Part shown: positions 1-13,100 of the stretch, in pieces
How positions within the stretch are numbered: the stretch's first letter is position 1
How the letters are laid out: every line of letters begins with the position of its first letter
NCBI GenBank assembly: GCA_907165275.2
Contig: OU015651.1
Span: 11,740,501-11,804,500 of the forward strand
From: Zygaena filipendulae
Taxonomy: Eukaryota > Arthropoda > Insecta > Lepidoptera > Zygaenidae
DNA length: 64,000 nucleotides
Reading direction: 5' to 3'
The notes under the pieces: generated by a model
Seen by the model: only the letters and a program-made list of their open reading frames with translations
Told to the model about the DNA's origin: nothing
Databases searched by the model: none
Made by a program: the position numbers and the translations under genes

Positions 1-515
1 TATCCTTAACAATCCAATTAAAAAAGAGGGAACTATTACCTAATCAGTTCTCCTCTTTTACCATTGCCTTGCGGACATTAAAAAAGGTAAGCATCATACT
101 GAGTTCATTTAATTTTTCATTGCCGCGCTGACATTTAAAAAAAAAACAAAACATCAGACGAGCTGCACTATTAAAAAAAGTATAGACGTCACGTTCAATT
201 GTAGCATAAGGTCCATCACCGATGTTCCTGAGATGACCGTCTGAACAGTATGTTCTCTTATTCGGTTCTCTTATTCGTCTGTGCCCGTATATAAACTTTA
301 ACGGATCGTGACTTCTCGCAAAATATCAATTCGATGCATGGACATAATTTTTTGATTACCTACGTAAAAAAGTGTCCAATATTTTTTTTAAATTACATGA
401 CCGACTAAAAAGTAAAATTTTGTTAACTAGTCTATAGTTGACTAAATTTTACTTTTTCGTCCGTAGTTGAACTAGCGTATAGCCTATAGTTGCGTAATTA
501 GTTACGTTGTTACAT

Positions 516-544
516 GGTATGGTATGGTATGGTATGGTATGGTA
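516..544. repeat. (GGTAT)n microsatellite
   Basis: About five and a half uninterrupted copies of the pentamer GGTAT. It is a short simple repeat with no associated frame. Confidence 0.9.
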
Positions 545-554
545 GGTCTACTTA

Positions 555-936
555 TGGGCGTCCAAGCAAAAAGTACCAGTGGTGGGGCATTGAGTTAAGA
601 CTAGATTCGGTATCTAGAATAGTCAATTGATAGTAAGGATTGAAAAAATATTCAAAATTAGCAGTTTTTTTATCAGACATTTAAAGTTGAAATTCTGGAA
701 AAGCTTGATTTGAGAAAGAGCATTATAAAAGTTCGAGTGAAAAAAATACACACTTCTACTTGCTTGTTAGGTACATAGATTTTTATATATCTATATATTT
801 TTATAGATTTAGATGTAGATGAAATCGTAGAAAATTGAGCATCACAATCATCAATTCAAATCGCGGACGCTATTTTTTTACCTAACTTTATAAAACTAAA
901 TGTCGAGAACTGGTAGGCTTTTAGCTTGGACGCCCA
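555..936. mobile_element. 382-bp MITE with TA target duplication
   Basis: The left end TGGGCGTCCAAGC and the right end GCTTGGACGCCCA are exact inverted repeats. Both are flanked by TA (553-554 and 937-938), and the similarity continues imperfectly inward. The interior is AT-rich and non-coding. The TA duplication suggests a Tc1/mariner-superfamily non-autonomous element; the family is inferred. Confidence 0.65.
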
Positions 937-1041
937 TACAGTCTAATTTACCCTCAAAGCAAGCGGAAATTGGTCTTGAATGTTTAATAGGAGTATAACT
1001 TTTAAATGGGCGATACTGAAACTTGTAAGTTTCGTGCTTAC

Positions 1042-1122
1042 AATTAGTAGATAGATAGCACCAGGTATTAATATGATACCTATCAGGGCCATAAGGGCAA
1101 CACACGGGGTCATATAATCCAT
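1042..1122 (-). CDS. possible signal-peptide exon of an unidentified gene
   Basis: On the minus strand an ATG at 1122 opens 27 codons: a short N-terminus, then a strongly hydrophobic stretch (ALMALIGIILIPGAIYLLI), ending at a consensus-like donor (gtaagc). It resembles a secretory leader. It ends in phase 0, whereas the leader exons of the takeout-type genes here all end in phase 1, and no downstream exon was found before the left edge. It could be the first exon of a gene running off the window or a chance frame. Confidence 0.2.
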
Positions 1123-1164
1123 GTTTTAATATATGTATGTAGTTATCAAGCAAAATACTGTTAC

Positions 1165-4100
1165 CTTAAAATCGTATTCACCGTTAAGCGACTTTTCCGG
1201 GAAATATTGAGAGTAGATAATTTGCTTGTTCGCCCAGTCGGTCCTGAAAAATCGAGATTTTAGTTAATGCTGGCTAAAACCATAGATAAAAAATTATAAT
1301 AAACAATTAATTCAATAAATATAAATTATAATATAATACTGTGCTAATTATAACCCCCCCACATAGTTATTAATACAAAATACATTATCTTTTATATTCT
1401 TTCATGAAACTTTTTACAAACCAAACTCTACTTAAGTAGTTTGTAAAAAAGGTACCTACGCTCTTGAATGAATAGTGTTCTTTTACCGCTTTTTTTTTCA
1501 AGTTTCGTTCTAAGTGCTTATCGGACGGTCTTTGGGGACATGACCCCGCCCCCCTGTGCACGCGCGTGTCTACATATTATAGATACATTTGTAAATACAT
1601 GTAAGTAGCAGTATACCGTATTAATAAATAGCAACATTATAAAACACTTGTTGTTTTGTGCTAAGTCTGCTCTGCGTTGTCCTAACGGCTTTAGCTACGT
1701 ACTTGTATTTGGTGACGGTAGATTGGGTCCACCCCCTCTCGTAGACATTGCGCAGTGTCAGCATGTACCCCAGCCCCAGGAAGGCGCGCTTCTGTTTCAC
1801 TTCGCTAGCGAAGTGCGGATCGAAAGGGGCGACACCCATCTCTGGTATACCTATATTATAACATTATAAAATAGAACATATTAAAAATATACTTCTATCA
1901 TACACAATATGGAAAATTAATGGCGGAGTTTTTAACGTACCTTGTTTGAAATATGGTCTTATTTTGTTCATTGCTTTTCTTATACAAGCATCAAAATCGG
2001 GTGAGCTTTTCCTGCATGCTGACAGGATTTTTTCTGAAAATAGAAATCGATTAGGTATACCTACATATTTCTACTAAATACGTAAATACCAAAAAGTTCT
2101 CTCGAAGTTTAAAGATCCTACACATAGTAGGTACCTACCTAATAGGTAGTTACTATTAGGTATTTGCCTTTGCTAGGTTTTTTAAAGATTTTAAGAAGCG
2201 ATATTGCAGTTGCTCAAATTCGTCGGCAGTCGTACTAAATACATACCTAATGTTATTAATTTCATAGAAATGGAAAATAAAATATAGACTACCAAAACCG
2301 ACTCTCTACCATCTTATCTTAATCTACGTGTCACGTTGTTTGTCCGCGATGGACTCCGAAACTACTGAACGGATTCTGATAAAATTTTGTAACCATTTAT
2401 AGTATGGTCCAACTTAAAAGATAGGATAGTTTTTATCCCGGAATTCCTGCGGGAACTCCAGCACTAATGCGGGGAACAGCTAATCACCGTAAACTACTGT
2501 CGGGGTATAAAGAAGGACATAGAGTACTTTTTCCCGCAACCTCCGCGGGAACTCCGAAATTACCGCGGATGAAATCGCGGGGGACAGCTAGTTATTAGTA
2601 TAAAGATGACTGGTTTATTTGTTTGTACGGAGAAATCTCTGGAACTACTGAACGGATTTAAGATAGGAAGCCACATTTTATCTTAGAATAAAGTTCCAGA
2701 TAGAAGAAATTAATGCACGTGATACCTACCGGTGGGGGAACAGTTTGATATTGATGGGGAATTGGATGGAGTTTAGGATTTTTTATGTAAACGAAACGAG
2801 AAAACGAAATAAAAACAAATTAAGTATTATGAAGTAAACTCGACATAAACTATTAGGTAAATCTGTGTTGCGTTAAAATCAAGGCTCTACTTGGGATGTT
2901 GTAATGAAAGGTGATGCGATGCATAAAGTTGTTTGTTCGAAAATAATATACTTACGTATCTACCTACAACAATAATAGACCCACTTTTATTTTATTTCTC
3001 TGGTATAATACAACTCTAAGATTACAACTTATTCAAGTTTGCGTTTAAGTCATGACTTGACTATTTTTTGTGGATTAACAAATCCGGTTCGGGATTTTCC
3101 TTTGAACCATAGCGGCGGTGTTTATAATTTAATAAGAAAAAATCACAATAGACTAAAGACGTCAATCAATTAAAGAGGAAGGGTAAGCGCTTTTTTTTAC
3201 ATCAATGGGTAAGAAGAATTACCTGCTCGCAATTTATCTGTCAATTAATATTTTATTGTGGTTAGTAAAGTACATTCCCTATACTAGTAGATGGTACTGG
3301 CGAACCATGGTTATAAAAATTTGTTTACGAATATGAAATATGAATGACGGGATTAAAAAGCCAATCTGCAAAAAGTCATTCGCGGTACCGTCATCGGCGA
3401 TCTTCACCGGTTCTCGGTTCATTGTGGGAGATCTATATTCTGTAGTCTTTATCCCCATCACTGCCTATCTGCCGCGTGCCGGTAGGTACCTACGCTATTG
3501 TACGAGTATTGTAAGTCTGCGGTCTGCACCAACGACTCGACGTTAGGTAAGTACTGTTTTTAAATAAAACGAGTCGGATGTAGAAGACTTTACTCCTGAG
3601 TTATGTCACGTGTATAATGTATACTATACATACATAGTAAGTTGCAAGCGTTCTTTTATACGTAGGTAGGGGAAGGGGGGGCATGACGGGGTCGTGAGGT
3701 AAGACGGGGTACTGCACATATACAAGAAACCAGACGTTTGTGGATAGAAAGCAATAAGGCAATGGGAAGCCTCATTCGACCAACGGTCAGCGCGAGAGAA
3801 ATTGTGAGTTCTGCAGGCGTTTTTTGTTTACAAACGAAAAACTGTTTTAACGTTTTGACGATAAAATTTTGTGTAAGGTCAAACGTCATCATATTAAGGT
3901 AATTATGATCACCACATTTATGTCTTTTTGATCTTTGTTTACTAGTATTGTTTATTTTGATATGGTATGTTGTTTGTATTGTTAGCGATTCATATTTTGT
4001 ATAAAGTCTAGAGGAGTGATGGCCACATCACATCCCTCTTGACAGGTGACATAAAACGTCATGTGACGCGTATTTGGGGTGGAAGCCGTCAACGGTGAGT

Positions 4101-7100
4101 GAGATCGGCATTATCGTTTGTGGAATTGGCGCGAGGGCACGCACGCGCGCATTTACTTTGTGATACAGTAAATAAAACAGTTGCTTAATGTATTAATCGA
4201 GTATCATTTTTAACAGTTCAGAAGTGCGGTAAAGAAACCAAACACCCATGGCCAGGACTAAGGCGCTCCGGTGCATCACACCAGGCGCCAGGCGCAGACC
4301 GGGTAAGCGACGGTGCTGCCCTGTGCATATTCTCAAGGTGCGGCCTGACGACGAAACATAAGACCAGAAAACCAAGTTCAATCTGGTATGTACTTACCTA
4401 GTGTCTTCGTTTAATGCTGAAAGCGAGAAGATACAGCGGTATCTACTGAATATGTGAACGCTGGATGAGTCTTTGTTTAGCATACAACACGCAACATTAT
4501 GCATAGTTTAATATATTGATATACATATAACGGTATTTACAGAATACGTAAAGGCTGGTTTATTTCTTCTTTTAGTTGTCATACAAAATAAGTTTCAGAC
4601 ATTATATAGTTAAAATTTATATCTACCCACATAGCAGTGTTTACTGATATAAAGGTTGTAATTTTCCCTTTTCTGAAAGCCATGGTGCAAGTTTACCCAC
4701 CTAGGTAGGTGTGTAAAAAAGAAAAAAAAGTAACTAATGTTTATCACGAAAGGTGTAACAACACCATGGACCAATTAATTAATTAGTTCAATTGATCCAT
4801 GAACAACACGAAAGTTAGCTGAGTTGCATAGTTTTTCTTTTGTCTCATAGGATCTCCTATGCAAGTTAATAGTTCCCAGCTCTGATATCAAGTTAGTTAG
4901 CATGCCTACCTACTATTTGAATGAAGTATCTAATAATCATGCAAACAGACAAAGCTTCATTGAATCATTTAGTATAAATCTGTGGATGCAGTAATGTTAT
5001 TTTGATTAAAGAATTATCTAATCTTACAGTCTAGTGGGTAATAATATTGTACCTACCTGTGCTTTAGAAATAATCTCTTATGATTTTTCTTATGATAAAA
5101 GACTAATATTAGTGACTACCTTCAAATAAAAAAAAAAAATAGAACATCAATTTTGTGACCGAAGTATTCACTCATAATTTATTACAGTGCCTTTCCTAAG
5201 TTTCTTGTATGAGGGGATTGCTTCTATCTGAAGTCGAGATCTAACTTTAGCTGTGGTTAACCTTAATTAGAAAAAGAAATTTGGTAATTCTTTCAACTTC
5301 AAAACTAGCCAAATTTTGAAAACGTGCAGCTACCTAAACAGCTTAGTAAAGAGTCAATCAGTAGCAAATATCGCTTAGTGACTAGGGTTGTAACACCGTA
5401 GTAGGGGCTTGAGTTTTATCCCTAGGAGATGTAGCAAGACTTTCAAAAATAGCAGTAAAAAAAATGAGACTAGCAAGCAAAACTAGGTAAATTCAAAAGA
5501 AAATCATCAAAGCTTTGAGATACTCCGCGGTTTCACCCACGTTAATTTGAGGAAAACCCTACAAAATATATTTATTTAGGGACGACAGTTTTGATGTGTA
5601 TGGTTCTAAATCTAGAATAGAAGTCCGTCAAAACCATAATGAAAATACAAATCAGAATATACAGTTTGAAATTTATAAAAATAATTACATTAGAATACAA
5701 AATATTATAACAGTTACAATAAGTATAGGCCATAGATAAGCAATGGTGCGTTACCTAAACTGGCGAAAGTTTGAGTAAATTGTGTCTTAAAATTGTAGCA
5801 TTTTTTTTGTAGCAATTCTTTTGTGTTTAATATTTTGATGGTATTTGAACAATGTAATAAGGTAAACACATAATTGAAAAACATTCTATAACTCTTGATA
5901 AAGCGTCTTGTATCAATGGCTTAATTGTGTTGGTTATCGTGGGCCAATTGTAACATAAAGTTACCTTATAACATCAGCTATCCACCTGTAACAAATGTTT
6001 GAACTTGCTTCGGTGTACCTGCCTCAAAGATTATTCGGAGCACAAAGATTTAAAAATCATCTTCTATTAAAACGTAATGACCATAATACATCATGCATCT
6101 GGTAGAAAGCTGTTTGACACTAACTGTGTCCGGTTTCACTTGTGCGAAACTCGTTTTGTAAAAAGATTCCTTTTCTTGACGCCCATTTAAATGGATTAAA
6201 TCCCTTATGTTACTTCAAGCTAAGCTTGATTTACCTGCGGAAACCGCGTGGTAATCCGTTCATTAGTTTCGAAGGTTAGCGTGAACGGACACGCAGATTC
6301 TACTCTTTTATTGTGTTGCCTTTATGTTGCTTCAAGCTGAGCTTGATTTACCCGTGAAGACCGCATGGTAAGCCGTTCATTAGTTTCGAAGGTTAGCGTG
6401 AACGAACACGTAGATTCTACTCTTTTATTGTGTTGCCTTTATGTTGCTTCAAGCTAAGCTTGATTTACCTGCGAAAACCGCATGTTAATCCGTTCATTAG
6501 TTTCGAAGATTAGCATGTACGGACACGCAGATTCTAATCTAGATAATAATTAGATTCTAATTAGTGTCGATAGATTACAAACAGACACTTCAATATTATT
6601 TAACTGCAAAAATGTAGGTAAAACAGAAAATTAATAACGCAGGAAAGTAATTTTATGGTGATTACTGAATCGATGGTTTAGTAAATCAGAGAAATAATAC
6701 AATACCTAATACTAAAGAAAGGTATAGTTTAAAATTGAATAAGTACACTAAAACACGACATAGAAGACTAAATAAGTCCCGTGAAAAAAAAAAATCTCTA
6801 AAATAAAGTATAAAATAGAGATACTACCAGGGTTTCTTAACCTTTATAATTCATATGATCTGAATAGGGCGTCATCACCAATGTAGTCGTTGATTGACTA
6901 ACATTCAATAAAGGTTATGATATATCCATTCGTTGTTTTAATGCATTGACCAAACGTCAATATCGAGGTTTAGAATGTAAACTTACAATAATCGTACATG
7001 TACTAGTATAGATTATTGAAAGCCGCAGGTAGGTACCGAAAAACGCGTGTCGAGTTAATCTTCGTTATTTCAGTCACCTATGTATTTTGAACTCATCTAT

Positions 7101-10100
7101 TTTGTACTCCGAGCTGGTGGTTTTGTAGATAATTAACCGTAACCATGTTTGAGTAGGGATCAGTGTAGTATTATCGTTGGCGTTTCGCCAGAATTGAAGA
7201 AAAAGAAGAAAATATTGTCATTTTATGTGCAATAAAGGATTAAATAGTAATAATATTAATAATGATATAGTATAACTTCAGTACACCACTTAGATTCACA
7301 ACGAGGATTACTTAAACCAAAAAGGACCTACATAATAGTGGATTCCCTAATAGAGTAGTCTGAACTCTCTCAGCTTTTTTTTTTTTAAATCGCCCAGTGT
7401 TCCGTTTTCACTCAATGTGATAAAGGTATTAGAATGTTGTGTTGATGCAAAAGATATCATGTTAGTATCACTTTGCCGAGTCGGCAATGGAAGGCACACT
7501 CTTATAAACAATTAATTTGTCAATCATTATAACAGTAATTTCCAGAATAAATCCAAGTATATTCTCATAGTGACAAGAACTAACAGTAAATTGATAATAT
7601 ATATCGTATACTTCAATTACCCATAATATGAATATTGTGGAGGACCAAGTAGACCCCCTGTCTAATAATCACCCTTTTAATATCCATGCTATTCTTCTTC
7701 GACTACAGCTCTGTTAGAGTATTGCGCTAAGGTGAAGAATATTTGTTTATCATGAAGAATGGTATGGTATTAGTATGGTGTTCAATAAATTACAAACAGA
7801 ACGAAGAGAGTCCTAACCAATATTTAGTAAACTAGGTACCTATCCTTGAAATATGACAAAATAAGTTATCGGCTTTAGCAATCTTCGACCATATTCCACA
7901 ACTTTATAGAATATCATGGCATAGATATTAGGGATAATGTTTTAGAGAAACTATTTAAGACAGTAAACAATACTAAAATAAATTCAAAGGACTTTGAGCT
8001 TACCCTAGTAAAACTTATCTTCGCAAAGTGTTAATTATCCAAGATAGATAGATACACATCACACCAGTAAGTGACATTAAGATATGTTAAATAAACTGAA
8101 TGAGACAAAGCCTTGTAATAATGTAATAGATAATACCAAATATAAAATATAAGAGTTGATCAGGGCTTAATTGCATCAGTATGATACCTTGTGTGTTTAC
8201 GATTTACTAGCAAAATAACGTAGTTGCCCTGTTGAGCACCCTGTATCTTGTAAGGGCCTCCCTTAGTGAAAAATTTATAGACATGAACGACTACATAATC
8301 TACGATGCCTCTTTGGATAAATCATGTCACTGGATTTCGTAGAAAATCGAAAATCGTAGTATCGTTAGATCTATCTTGACTATCAAAGATATTTTGTATA
8401 GCTGTTTTACGGCTAAAACGCATTCCGCTTAGCAGAACGCGAACATAGTCATGTTATGTAACATTAGTAGAAACTAATAGTACTTACAAAGAAGCGTAGA
8501 AAAGTAGACTTAAGCAAACGGGTAACTTTGGACCTATTTTCTTCGTAATGGTGAATTTTAGTAAAAAGAAAATACGTCTTCATTATTCAGTCTCATAAGA
8601 CACAGAGAAAATAGTATGATAACTAGCGACCGTGTAGGCGGTGTAGGCGCATTACGGTCGCAACGAAGCAATTACTCTAACTTTCCCGAAACTCCCCTTG
8701 CTGGCACCTCGAATGTATTTCCCACAATATTTCCAAAACTGAAATTTTGAAACAGTGACTGGGTAGAAAAGTGACCGAACGGCGGCGTTCTACCTACATT
8801 CATTATGCCAGTAAATGTATTTGTGCACTATGGTCTTGTGCACGGGAGTCACCCGGCGATACTAGTTTTCATCCTAAACTGAGTTGTTGCCTCTTCTATC
8901 TATTCTGTGGTAAAAGGTTTGCGGTCAGAATTTAACAACTCTGTCGAGTTATTGAATTGCAATAATAATCCCTTAATATCTGGGTCACCGAGCTTCGCTC
9001 GTTGTGTATAGCGCCATCTGTTTTTAAGTAGAAAACAAACACTCATATTTCATTGCCTGAAAACACGGATGAAGCGACGCTTTCAAAAATGAAACCTAGC
9101 TAGATTGATTAATCGCCCCCGAAACCCCCGGCATACTAAATTTCATAAAAATTGTTGGAGCAGTAGTAACAGTAATAAAATTGAAGAGTTTGTTGTGAAC
9201 AGATTCTTGAAGTAGGTACTTTTCACAAGTAGAACTATTTAAGTTATTTAATTTACTGATAGCGTAAATTGAGGCAACGAGCCAATGAACTGGTTTATTT
9301 ATTTATTTATTTGTTTAAGTACACAAAACAGATTGTAGTCATTACGATTTTTACTTATTGTAGTGTATTATTATATGTTCCGACCACAAACCAGAGATAT
9401 GCATACCTAGAAAGACTAAAAATATCGAGCGAAGTACAAAGTAATATTTAAATTTATTTTGATATTTATGGATCTCAGAAAAATAGAACCACAATTAGCA
9501 AGTGCGACGGAGGTAGTCGTTGATATTTTTTAAGTATACCCTAAAATTACAATTAAAACGTCCACATCTGCACCTTTAGCGACGAGCTCATTATATTGGC
9601 GACACATCCGTACAACTGGATTGTAAAAAGATGTGTTGTTAGTGAATATCCGAAGTGAGAAGGTATTGGGACGTCGAGAGCGATAATTGGTGTTGAAATT
9701 TAAAAGTGATAGGATGTAAGGGCTACCGATCTGGTGGTGTATTATTTTATGTAGCAGGATCTGGTCTCTACCCTTGCGACGGGTTTCTAAAGAGATCATA
9801 CCGAATCTGTTCAACCTGTCCCCGTACGTCTGAAGCGATCTTGTGGAATTTTTATACCTGAAAGTAATTAACTTTAGACAGCGTTTTTGAACTCTTTCAA
9901 TTCGGTCAATGTGCACCGTGTAGTAAGGAGACCATACAACCGAGTTGTATTCGAGAGTACTTCTGACGAGGGTGCAGTAGAGATAAATGATGCTAGCGGG
10001 TCTTTTTTTAAAACCTTTGGTGGATCTGGAGATGAAGCCCAACAGACTGAGGCTTCTATTAATTACATGATCATTATGGTATCTAAATGTAAGTTTTTCG

Positions 10101-13100
10101 TCAAATATTATACCTAAGTCTTTAGCTAACTGGTATTGCTTTGGAATTTTTCTTGTTGTTTATGGTCAGACCATGGAGCGAGCGTGCTGCCGATGGCTAC
10201 CTGCTGACACCGCAGTGAGCGTGCTGCCTGAATGTGAAATAATAAACCCCGGAGCGAGCGTGCGTCCATCGATCAGCATTGGAGCGAGCGCGCTACCTAT
10301 CGTGATGACAGGACGTTGGAGTGGGCAAACGGCAGGTTACGACTTGGTGGTGCAAGATTGTGCTGAAAGAGTCAGACCGGGTCCCTCGGTGGGCAAACGG
10401 CAGGCTGTGGTGCAAGATTGTGCTGAAAGAGTCAGACCGTGTCCCTCGGTGGGCAAACGGCAGGCTACAACTTGGTGGTGCAAGAATGTGCCGAAAGAGT
10501 CAGACCGTGTCCCTCGGTGGGCAAACGGCAGGCTACAACTCGGTGGTGTAAGATTGTGCTGAAAGAGTCAGACCGTGTCCCTCGGTGGGCAAACGGTAGG
10601 CTACAATTTGATGGTGCCAGATTGGGCTTAGAGAGTTAGACCGTGTCCCTCGGTGGGCAAACGAGAGGCTCGGTGGTGTTGTGTAATATTGAATTAAATC
10701 CGATTGTGTCCCTCTGCAGGCAAACAAATTTGTGAAGAGGCGAGTCTGATGTATTCACATGATGGAAGAATCTACAAATGCTTACTTTGATGATCTTAGA
10801 ACAGTTTAAATCAATAAATTGTTTATGAATGTAACAACAAAATATGTTTCAGTTAAGTATTATTCTGATGTTTATTTTGTATAGATTTCGTTTTGGATTA
10901 TGTTTATTTTCAAATTGATTTGTACTTTTGTACCGTTATTAATATTACTTTATTTAAAATGAAAATTTATTATATTGATAATTTTAATTTTGCTTCCAGA
11001 AATATTTACTTGCAAATATTCTATTTTCTTTTTAGATAGATATTTTGTTTTCTTTTCTTCAAATCATGAATTAAGTCAAAAAAATATAAAATCTTGTATT
11101 AACACATACTTTAAGGCTATTTAATGTACTTAATTAATAATGTTGACATTTAGATATTGTCTTAGTCAACGGATAAATTTGTGTAATTTTGTTACCATTA
11201 CAATGTTCCTAATAATGTTCTTCATAAAATTACTACTTATTGGAGATGTTGTTTAAAAGAAATTAAGGTATTTGATTGTTTAGTTATAAATTTAATTCTT
11301 TGTATGGGGTCATACTTTACTGTAGAATGGCCGAGAGACATTTTTTTTAGGAATGGGGACATTCCATTAACAGAATGGCCGTCTGTTAGCGATTCATATT
11401 TTGTATAAAGTCTAGAGGAGTGATGGCCACATCACATCCCTCTTGACAGGTGACATAAAACGTCATGTGACGCGTATTTGGGGTGGAAGCCGTCAACGGT
11501 GAGTGAGATCGGCATTATCGTTTGTGGAATTGGCGCGAGGGCACGCACGCGCGCATTTACTTTGTGATACAGTAAATAAAACAGTTGCTTAATGTATTAA
11601 TCGAGTATCATTTCTAACAGTATGAATCCGTTAAACATTTTATTAGTAATATTTATTTTTGTTCAAATTTACCTTTTGAGGCAAGATGGGGTATTTGGTG
11701 TGGGGCATGATAGGGCATTGGGGCAAAATGGGGTTGTGGGTCTGGGTTCATTTAAATTTTTAAATAAATAATATTGGTTAATTTTCTTTTAGGTTAAATC
11801 ATGGTACGTACTTACAAGAAAAAAACCAAAAGAGGAGAGTGGTCGACAGATGCTATTAAAACAGCTATAGTTAAAGTTTTAAGCAAAGAGATTGGATAAA
11901 AAAAATTACTTCTGCATATAAAGTGGCTCAGACTACTTTAGAACAATATGTTAAGAAACTGAAGGAGAGTGGTAAAGTTACTATTAGTTTACCTTTTAAT
12001 CTCGAAAAAAACTACATTTACACCTAAAGAAGAAGACGAAATAGAAGAATATCTGAAATGTATCGAAAACCATCTTTTTGAACTAATAACTAATGAACTG
12101 GAACGTCTAGCATATAAATTGGCAGTTAAAAATGAAAAGACAAAAGGTGTGGACAATGAAGATCTGGAGGAAATACACATTTATTTGTTTTGTGAGAATG
12201 ATAAGCCTAACCCATCTTGCCCCAATTTCACTACCCCATCATACCCCATAGTATGGGGCAAGATGGTTTTTCATAATGTTTCTATTAATGATTAATTATT
12301 CAAAAATGTGATAAGTTGATATTTCAAAGACTGTACCAAATCATAGTTAGATTAATGAAATAACGTGCCATAAATTAATAAGACTAATAAACACAGTGAT
12401 TATGCTGTATTTTTGTTATTTCCCTTAGCTACCCCATCATACCCCCCCTTCCCCTACCTATTAGCCCTGAGTCAAATTAAAACATATCTAAGTACTAAGT
12501 AGGTTGGTCGAGTTCACGAGGATATTAAGATTTAATGTGGTATCAAAGATTTTCGACGAATAAAAAATCTCTATCTAAGCTCTACAATAGGGTACTTGCA
12601 TGAAATTTATTATAAGAAATTGTGTCAATATTTCAAAAATAGAGCCTTAGAAAAGCGTTATCGTGAAAGATTTACTAAAAATTTTCAATAGTTTCCAAAA
12701 TATTCAACTTTTAATTTTGTGAAACGGCAACGAAACGCCAATCACAGCCAAGCTTAACACATGACGTCACTTTTATTTTTTTAGGAAACATTTACCTCTT
12801 TCAGAGAAGGCAAAAGAAACCAAGTGCATACAATCAACGCATTTTTTTTATTTTCTGAAGTTTTTTACTTTAAAATGCATCGGTAAGATGCATTTCGATT
12901 CTTTACTGGAACTTTTGGAAGTAACTCGACACAGTTCAACCTTAATTTTGCTTTTGGATATTGAAGTTACCTGTCTGTCAGTGTCACATGATCCTGTCAA
13001 TACGACAGTGACATTTCTATCACAGATTAATAAGGCGTAATTTTGAACAAGTGACGTCATTCCGCGTTTCGGCGGTAAAGTCTAAAGTAGGAACTTTGAA

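Larger units (their letters stand above)
3980..11619. mobile_element. young non-autonomous LTR retroelement (LARD-like), 7.6 kb
   Basis: Two direct 236-bp repeats (3980-4215 and 11384-11619) start TGTTA and end TAACA, as LTRs do, and differ at one position that I can see. GTAT lies directly before the first (3976-3979) and directly after the second (11620-11623), whereas the inner flanks do not match, so they belong to one insertion. The 7.17 kb interior has no gag, protease, reverse transcriptase or integrase frame of its own. It holds tandem repeats (6204-6545, 10321-10735), a MITE copy and an antisense LINE fragment. I see no clear tRNA primer site or polypurine tract. The class (Ty3-like or BEL) cannot be decided. 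Confidence 0.75.
3669..12454. mobile_element. pogo-like DNA transposon relic, split by an LTR element
   Basis: Terminal inverted repeats begin GGGGAAGGGGGGGCATGA on the left and match the reverse complement of the right end (about 22 of 24 positions). TA flanks both ends (3667-3668 and 12455-12456). Motifs of the type ATGGGG/CCCCAT recur near the ends (around 11690-11740 and 12215-12260). Between the 3' LTR and the right TIR lies a broken N-terminal transposase relic. Without the inserted 7.6 kb LTR element the transposon would be about 1.15 kb, so it was already internally deleted. Assignment to pogo rests on the HTH relic and the TA duplication. Confidence 0.7.

Noticed and set aside
896..1153. 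85-codon minus-strand frame next to exon 4 of takeout gene 1
   Set aside because: Its translation does not resemble the family's C-terminal half and it would overlap the intron start; no in-phase acceptor fits.
4765..4802. Palindrome as a possible regulatory hairpin
   Set aside because: Isolated AT-rich inverted repeat with no second copy in similar context; noted only within the element interior.
6204..6545. Spaced direct repeats that might suggest a CRISPR array
   Set aside because: Units are contiguous 117-bp tandem copies without distinct spacers, in a eukaryotic setting.
10173..10639. Overlapping plus-strand frames of 66-129 codons
   Set aside because: They are translations of the 68-bp tandem repeat; the same peptide recurs in different frames.
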